Source: Streptosporangiaceae bacterium
Lineage (GTDB): Bacteria; Actinomycetota; Actinomycetes; Streptosporangiales; Streptosporangiaceae
Assembly: GCA_030045215.1 (NCBI GenBank)
Contig: JASIBJ010000045.1
Span: forward strand, 1-9,923
Reading direction: 5' to 3'
DNA: 9,923 nucleotides
The notes beneath the pieces were generated by a model. That model ran no database searches. It saw only the letters and a program-made list of their open reading frames with translations, and was not told where the DNA came from. The first letter of the stretch is position 1, and each line of letters opens with the position of its first letter. Positions 5,903 to 9,923 of the stretch are shown here, in pieces. The position numbers and the translations under genes were made by a program.

Positions 5903-8041
5903 TTGGATCGCTGCGCGCTGTTCGTGGACGCGGGCTATGTGCTGGCCGAGGGCGCACTAGCCGTCCACGGCACTCGCAATCGAGACTCGGTGTCCTGGGA
6001 CTACGCCGGCCTCCTGAAGCTGCTTGGCGGGCTGTCCAGAGACCGCACCGGCCTGCCCCTGCTCCGCTGCTACTGGTACGACACCGTGACGGACGGCGGC
6101 CGGGCGGCTGAACACGACACGCTCGCGGACGTGCCGGGCGTGAAGCTCCGACTGAGCAAGCTACGCCCCAACCGCAAGGAGGGCGTAGAGGCTGAGATCC
6201 GCCGGGACCTCAGCTCGCTGGCGAGGAACCGCGGCGTCAGCGACGCCGTCATCGTCAGCGCCGAGGAGGATCTCGGCCCGGTGATCGCGGAGATCCAGGA
6301 TCTTGGCCTCCGGGTAGTCCTCCTGCACGTGAGCGCTGACGATAACTGGGCGGTCTCGCGCTCGCTCCGCCAGGAGTGCGACGACATCATTGACATGTCC
6401 GCCGGGCACCTGCGTCCGTATGTGGACCTCATTCCCGGTGCCGAGCCTGGCGGCCGGGATGCGCAACTGACCTCGGGGGGATACCGCGAACTGGCGGCCG
6501 GCTCTGCTGCGCCGGGCGGCCAGTTTGCAGGCATGGGCCAGCAACCGGCCATAGCCGCGCCGGCCCCCCAGCTTTACCCCTCGCCCGTGGCACCCGAATA
6601 CGAGCGCGTCAGTCAGGCCCAGTTCGCTACGCCCGCCCGCGACCAGCAGGCTGGCTTGTCGGTCCAGCAGGCTGGCTTGTCGGCTCAGCAGGCTGGCCGG
6701 TTCGCCGGCAGTGTCGGTCCTGCCGGGCAGCCAGACGGTCTCGGCCCGGCACCGAGCCATCGCAGGCAGGAAGATCAGCCGCAGCTGGCGGTGCAATACC
6801 AGAGCCAGGAGTCGGGCCGAGGCCTCGGGTCTCCCGGTGGCGCGGTTTCAGGCCAGCCGGGATATGGCCAGAACGGCTTCGCGGAACCGGCTCAGAGCGG
6901 CATCGACCAGCCGAGGCCGGTCGGTCAGGCCGACCTGGGCCCGGTGGCCGGCTCGCAGCACGGTGGCTCAGGGCCGCATGGATTGCTGCCAGGTGCCGCA
7001 CCACAGCACAATGGCCTGCCCCAGAATGGGATGCCGGCTGGGCTGGCCGTTACGCCTGCTCAGCAAAATGGCCTGCCGCATGGCGGGTACGGCCAGTCGG
7101 GCAGCCATCAGGCGAGCGGCCAGATCGGCGGCATTAATCAGCCGGGCGGAATGCAACTCGCACCTGGCATTCAGCCGGGCCAGGCTGGTCAGCAGGGCCC
7201 ACCAAACGGCGTGTCGGGTCACGGTCACCAGCATGGTCAGGGCCTTCCCGCCCCGAGCCTGCAGCCGGGACCGGGGATGCAGCCAGCGCCAGTGATGCAG
7301 CGCGGCATGTCGAGCCAGAGCGGGCCCCCCGGTCAGGGGCTGCCCGGCAGGGCTGCTGCCCAGCACGCCGCTGTCGCTCAGGGGATGCAGCCGAGCTCGC
7401 CGATGCAGGCCGGTCAGCACCTCGGCGCCCCGGGACCGGGAATGCAGAGTGTTGGAGTCCCGTCAGGACCTCCGCAGGGACACCGGCATGCTCAGGGACC
7501 CGGCCCCATGCCGGGAGCGCCCGGCGGGCCCGGGCCGAACGGAGGCTCGGGCCTGCCGCCGGGGCCCGGCGGTCAGCAAAGCGCTCTCGCTCCGCTCGAT
7601 CCACAGCGCGGCCTCCCTGCGCAGCGCCAGATCTCCCCGGCCAATGGCGCGCCCTACTCGCAGCCCGACAGGATCAGCCCGTACGGGAGTCAGCCAGCCC
7701 AGTTCGGCGCGCCGCCCGGGCAGGGATACTCGCAGCCTCCCTACAGCGGGCCGCAGCAGTCGATGCAGGTGCCCCAGCCTCTTCCGCCGGTCGCCATGTC
7801 GGTTGCCGAGGCGGTGCAATCCGCGCACGCGGAGGGGTTCGGCTTCGGTGAGGCAGTAGCCAGGGATGCTCCGGCGCTCTGGCTCGAGGCAGTGCTCGCG
7901 CGCAAGCCCAGGATGCCGTCGGATCTCGAGGCGAGGCTGCTGCAAGGCTCGGCCCTGCCCATCGACTCTCTGCTGCATGACGAGGTGAGGCATGCGCTGC
8001 GGCGCGGATTCTGGGACGCGCTTGAGCGCTCGCGGCACTGA
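5903..8041 (+). CDS. NYN-domain protein (putative RNase) with long Gln/Gly/Pro-rich linker
   Basis: 712 residues in three parts. Residues 1-178 form a NYN/PIN-like nuclease domain: LFVDAGY (6-12, Asp9), CYWYDT (56-61), KEGVEAEIRRDLSSLARNRG (92-111), DAVIVSAEEDLGPVI (114-128) and VVLLHVSADDNW (138-149). Related domains cut RNA using clustered acidic residues and Mg. Residues about 180-631 are low complexity, rich in Q, G, P, A and S and without Lys, Cys or Trp. Residues 632-712 are a compact predicted-helical domain (AHAEGFGFGEAVARDAPALWLEAVL and on). No signal peptide or membrane segment, so cytosolic. The TTG start is chosen because MDRCALFVDAGY matches the start of actinomycete NYN proteins as I recall them; AAGGGA lies about 12 nt upstream. 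A TPR-like gene follows 112 nt downstream. RNase activity is inferred from family only; two acidic sites are Glu where Asp is usual. Confidence 0.85.
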   Translation: MDRCALFVDAGYVLAEGALAVHGTRNRDSVSWDYAGLLKLLGGLSRDRTGLPLLRCYWYDTVTDGGRAAEHDTLADVPGVKLRLSKLRPNRKEGVEAEIRRDLSSLARNRGVSDAVIVSAEEDLGPVIAEIQDLGLRVVLLHVSADDNWAVSRSLRQECDDIIDMSAGHLRPYVDLIPGAEPGGRDAQLTSGGYRELAAGSAAPGGQFAGMGQQPAIAAPAPQLYPSPVAPEYERVSQAQFATPARDQQAGLSVQQAGLSAQQAGRFAGSVGPAGQPDGLGPAPSHRRQEDQPQLAVQYQSQESGRGLGSPGGAVSGQPGYGQNGFAEPAQSGIDQPRPVGQADLGPVAGSQHGGSGPHGLLPGAAPQHNGLPQNGMPAGLAVTPAQQNGLPHGGYGQSGSHQASGQIGGINQPGGMQLAPGIQPGQAGQQGPPNGVSGHGHQHGQGLPAPSLQPGPGMQPAPVMQRGMSSQSGPPGQGLPGRAAAQHAAVAQGMQPSSPMQAGQHLGAPGPGMQSVGVPSGPPQGHRHAQGPGPMPGAPGGPGPNGGSGLPPGPGGQQSALAPLDPQRGLPAQRQISPANGAPYSQPDRISPYGSQPAQFGAPPGQGYSQPPYSGPQQSMQVPQPLPPVAMSVAEAVQSAHAEGFGFGEAVARDAPALWLEAVLARKPRMPSDLEARLLQGSALPIDSLLHDEVRHALRRGFWDALERSRH
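6644..6700 (+). repeat. 21-bp tandem repeat, about 2.7 copies, inside the NYN linker
   Basis: Copies start at 6644, 6665 and 6686; the first two differ only at the last two bases and the third breaks off after 12-13 matching bases. Each encodes the heptapeptide QQAGLSV, QQAGLSA, QQAGRFA. The in-frame, nearly identical copies point to recent slippage expansion of the disordered linker. Confidence 0.85.
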
Positions 8042-8095
8042 GCAATTGCGCAGCTTACAGAGCGCCACTTCGATCGGCATTTCCCTGGTCACGAA

Positions 8096-8119
8096 GCCAT
8101 TACTCCGCCGTTGAATGGC
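8096..8119. promoter_or_regulatory. 6-bp inverted repeat between the NYN and TPR genes
   Basis: GCCATT (8096-8101) and AATGGC (8114-8119) are inverted arms with a 12-nt spacer in the 112-nt gap. A separate short palindrome GCAATTGC (8042-8049) directly follows the NYN stop codon. Either could be a weak terminator or a binding site; no U tract follows. Confidence 0.25.
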
Positions 8120-8141
8120 GATCTCATGAACTACCGCTAGG

Positions 8142-8147
8142 TACCGT
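8142..8147 (+). promoter_or_regulatory. Putative -10 box (TACCGT) of a leaderless TPR-like gene
   Basis: TACCGT is 6 nt before the GTG at 8154. AGGA at 8148-8151 is only 2 nt from the start codon, too near for a standard Shine-Dalgarno. TTGAAT at 8111-8116 is too far (25 nt) to be its -35. Confidence 0.3.
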
Positions 8148-8153
8148 AGGAAC

Positions 8154-8723
8154 GTGGCCGTATTGTGCAGGGATGAATTCGACTCGATCGAATTCGACGC
8201 AGCAGCCAGCGGTGATCACGCCTCCGCGGCGCGCCAGATGACCCTGCTCGCGAAGACCGGTACCGAGACGCGCGGGATGCCACGGGCCGAGGCGTTCCTG
8301 CGTGCCGCAGAGCAGTGGATGCTCGCCGACGACCCGGCCGAAGCCGTCGCCGGCTTCCGGCGCGCGATGGCGGAGGGCGGGCCGGTGTTCGTAGAACCCA
8401 GGGTCCCGCTGGCTCGCGCCCTGTTCCAGCTGGGCAAGGACGCCGAGGCGCAGGCCATCATCAGCGGCCTCAAGACCAAGGGCCCGACCGACCCGCGGAT
8501 CTGCGACATGGTGGCGGAACTTCTCGTGGAGCGTTCCGACCTCGCGTCGGCCCTCGAGTGGGCCACCGCCGGCGTCAGGCTGTGCCTGACGCAGGGCGGG
8601 GCACAGCCCGGGGTCGCCGGGGACAAGTCAGAGCTGCGCCTGCTGCTCAGCCTGCGCTACCGCATCCGCAATGACCTCGGGCTGCCCGAGGACGATTACG
8701 ACCAGCTCCTCGACGAGCGCTAG
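8154..8723 (+). CDS. TPR-like helical repeat protein
   Basis: 189-residue soluble, all-helical protein. Residues 44-75 (AEAFLRAAEQWMLADDPAEA then VAGFRRAMAEG), about 80-108 and about 113-145 look like three consecutive helix-turn-helix units of TPR type, with small/large residue spacing and paired helices. The C-terminal segment LRLLLSLRYRIRNDLGLPED (161-180) is a basic helix and the tail is acidic. No catalytic motif, signal peptide or membrane segment; such proteins normally act as binding scaffolds. The GTG start gives MAVLCRDEFDSIEFD; a 9-bp direct repeat (GAATTCGAC at 8175 and 8190) encodes EFD twice. It lies 112 nt after the NYN gene on the same strand and converges on clpB with a 17-nt gap. 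The partner is unknown; the assignment rests on helix pattern only. Confidence 0.75.
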   Translation: MAVLCRDEFDSIEFDAAASGDHASAARQMTLLAKTGTETRGMPRAEAFLRAAEQWMLADDPAEAVAGFRRAMAEGGPVFVEPRVPLARALFQLGKDAEAQAIISGLKTKGPTDPRICDMVAELLVERSDLASALEWATAGVRLCLTQGGAQPGVAGDKSELRLLLSLRYRIRNDLGLPEDDYDQLLDER

Positions 8724-8740
8724 CCTGCACGGCCCGCCAG

Positions 8741-9923
8741 CTACGACTGCCGCGCTGTCACCCGCGCCGGCCGCTGGGCGGTAACCGTCAGCGAGTCCGA
8801 TGCCTCGTCCAGGTCGACCACGACGGTGTCACCGTCGGTGATGTCGCCCGCCAGCAGCGAACGGGCCAGCTTGTCGCCGATCGAGGACTGGATCAGGCGC
8901 CGCAGCGGCCGCGCCCCGTAGACCGGGTCGAAGCCGGTGAGCGCGAGCCACTCCCTGGCCTCGGGCGTCACCGACAGGGTCAACCGGCGCTCGGCCAGCC
9001 GCGACCCTAGCCTGCTCACCTGCAGGTCGACGATCTCGGTGAGCTCCGCGGTCGTCAGCGCGTCGAAGACGATCACCTCGTCGAGCCGGTTGAGGAACTC
9101 CGGCTTGAACGTGGCGCGGACGACGGCCATGACCTTCTCCCGCTTGTCGCTCTCCTCCAGCGTCGGGTCCGCGATGAACTGCGAGCCGAGATTCGAGGTC
9201 AGGATCAGGATCGTGTTCCTGAAGTCGACCGTCCGGCCCTGTCCATCGGTCAGCCTGCCGTCGTCGAGCACCTGGAGCAGGATATTGAAGACCTCCGAGT
9301 GCGCCTTCTCCACCTCGTCGAGCAGCACGACACAATACGGCCTGCGCCGGACGGCCTCGGTCAGCTGGCCGCCCTCGTCATAGCCGACGTAACCGGGCGG
9401 CGCCCCGACCAGCCGGGCGACCGAGTGCCGCTCGGAGTACTCGCTCATGTCGAGCCTGATCATCGCCCGCTCGTCGTCGAACAGGAACTCGGCCAGCGCC
9501 TTGGCCAGCTCGGTCTTGCCGACTCCGGTCGGTCCGAGGAACAGGAACGAGCCCGATGGCCGGTCGGGATCGGCGATGCCGGCCCTGGACCTGCGGACCG
9601 AGTCGGACACCGCCTGCACGGCAGCCGACTGGCCGATGATCCGGTGTCCCAGCTCCTCTTCCATCCGCAGCAGCTTGCCGGTCTCGCCCTCGAGCAGCCG
9701 CCCCGCCGGAATGCCGGTCCACGAGGAGACGACGTCGGCAACGTCATCGGGTCCCACTTCTTCCTTGACCATGGGGCTTGCCGCCGGAACGCCGGGCTTG
9801 TGCCCGTCGGCGCCGTCCGCTGCGTCGGCGCCGCTAGCGGACGCCGTGGCCTGCTCCTCCTCGCTCGCGGCCGCGGCCGACGCCGCTTCGATCTCCCGCT
9901 CGAGAGCGGGGATCTCGCCGTAC
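8741..9923 (-). CDS. clpB: ClpB, AAA+ protein disaggregase (5' part beyond window edge)
   Basis: Hexameric cytosolic chaperone that works with DnaK to pull polypeptides out of aggregates with ATP. The window holds the last 393 residues: the end of the middle coiled-coil region ([14 protein letters not shown]), a low-complexity stretch, then nucleotide-binding domain 2 and the C-terminal domain. Counting from the edge, motifs are [15 protein letters not shown] (66-80), Walker A GPTGVGKT (130-137), pore loop GYVGY (177-181), Walker B LLDE (200-203), LTSNLGSQ (241-248), arginine finger in EFLNRLDE (R279) and sensor 2 GARPLRR (336-342). All key residues are intact. An ATG at 9770-9772 is internal, since the frame stays open to the edge with conserved ClpB sequence. 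The family is usually about 860 residues. The promoter and any HspR/HAIR site would be outside the window. The 3' end converges on the TPR-like gene. Confidence 0.97.
   Translation of the reverse strand, partial: YGEIPALEREIEAASAAAASEEEQATASASGADAADGADGHKPGVPAASPMVKEEVGPDDVADVVSSWTGIPAGRLLEGETGKLLRMEEELGHRIIGQSAAVQAVSDSVRRSRAGIADPDRPSGSFLFLGPTGVGKTELAKALAEFLFDDERAMIRLDMSEYSERHSVARLVGAPPGYVGYDEGGQLTEAVRRRPYCVVLLDEVEKAHSEVFNILLQVLDDGRLTDGQGRTVDFRNTILILTSNLGSQFIADPTLEESDKREKVMAVVRATFKPEFLNRLDEVIVFDALTTAELTEIVDLQVSRLGSRLAERRLTLSVTPEAREWLALTGFDPVYGARPLRRLIQSSIGDKLARSLLAGDITDGDTVVVDLDEASDSLTVTAQRPARVTARQS

Noticed and set aside
6644..6700. Tandem repeats as a CRISPR array
   Set aside because: Units are contiguous without spacers, in frame within a coding region and only 21 bp long.
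6161..8092. Several long minus-strand ORFs (up to 211 residues) and plus-strand frames (194 and 136 residues) under the NYN gene
   Set aside because: The repetitive GC-rich linker opens all frames. Only the 712-residue frame has recognisable folded domains at both ends and a sensible composition.
8724..8740. Terminator between the TPR-like gene and clpB
   Set aside because: The 17-nt gap offers only a TAGC/GCTA 4-bp pairing around the stop codons, too weak to call.
9770..9772. ATG as a start of a short ClpB isoform or truncated gene
   Set aside because: The frame continues open to the edge with the conserved YGEIPALE segment, so this Met is internal. An internal start cannot be excluded but no ribosome binding site was seen near it.

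Overview
The window is GC-rich, gene-dense chromosomal DNA from an actinomycete (a high-GC Gram-positive, probably a filamentous or Streptosporangiales/Frankia-like lineage rather than a mycobacterium). The reasons are strong GC bias at third codon positions, frequent GTG and TTG starts, a DUF3151 protein (a family I know only from Actinobacteria), and the purA / DUF3151 / fba / pyrE / clpB neighbourhood. From memory, mycobacteria and streptomycetes keep these genes in the same general region. I cannot name the species.

Layout, left to right: purD (minus, cut by the left edge); purA (minus); a DUF3151 protein (minus); an aldo/keto reductase (plus); class II fructose-bisphosphate aldolase fba (minus); a 41-residue single-pass membrane peptide (plus); pyrE (minus); a 712-residue NYN-domain protein with a very long Gln/Gly/Pro-rich middle (plus); a TPR-like helical protein (plus); clpB (minus, cut by the right edge). 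No intergenic gap exceeds about 250 bases. I see no tRNA, rRNA, insertion sequence, phage gene or CRISPR array.

The minus strand carries conserved housekeeping functions: purine synthesis (PurD, PurA), pyrimidine synthesis (PyrE), glycolysis/gluconeogenesis (Fba) and protein disaggregation (ClpB). The plus strand carries the less familiar genes, slotted singly or in a pair between them, so most boundaries are divergent or convergent. The convergent AKR/fba junction has a 9-bp inverted repeat that includes both stop codons. The divergent spaces hold recognisable promoter-like and dyad sequences.

The least ordinary part is 5.9-8.7 kb. There a putative NYN-type RNase carries a ~450-residue low-complexity linker without Lys, Cys or Trp, followed by a compact C-terminal domain, and a TPR-like gene lies just downstream. 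A second theme is translation initiation: several genes (purD, pyrE, the AKR, the small membrane peptide, the TPR gene) have a TANNNT hexamer 6-8 nt before the start codon and no good Shine-Dalgarno, which suggests leaderless mRNAs, whereas purA and fba have strong ribosome binding sites.
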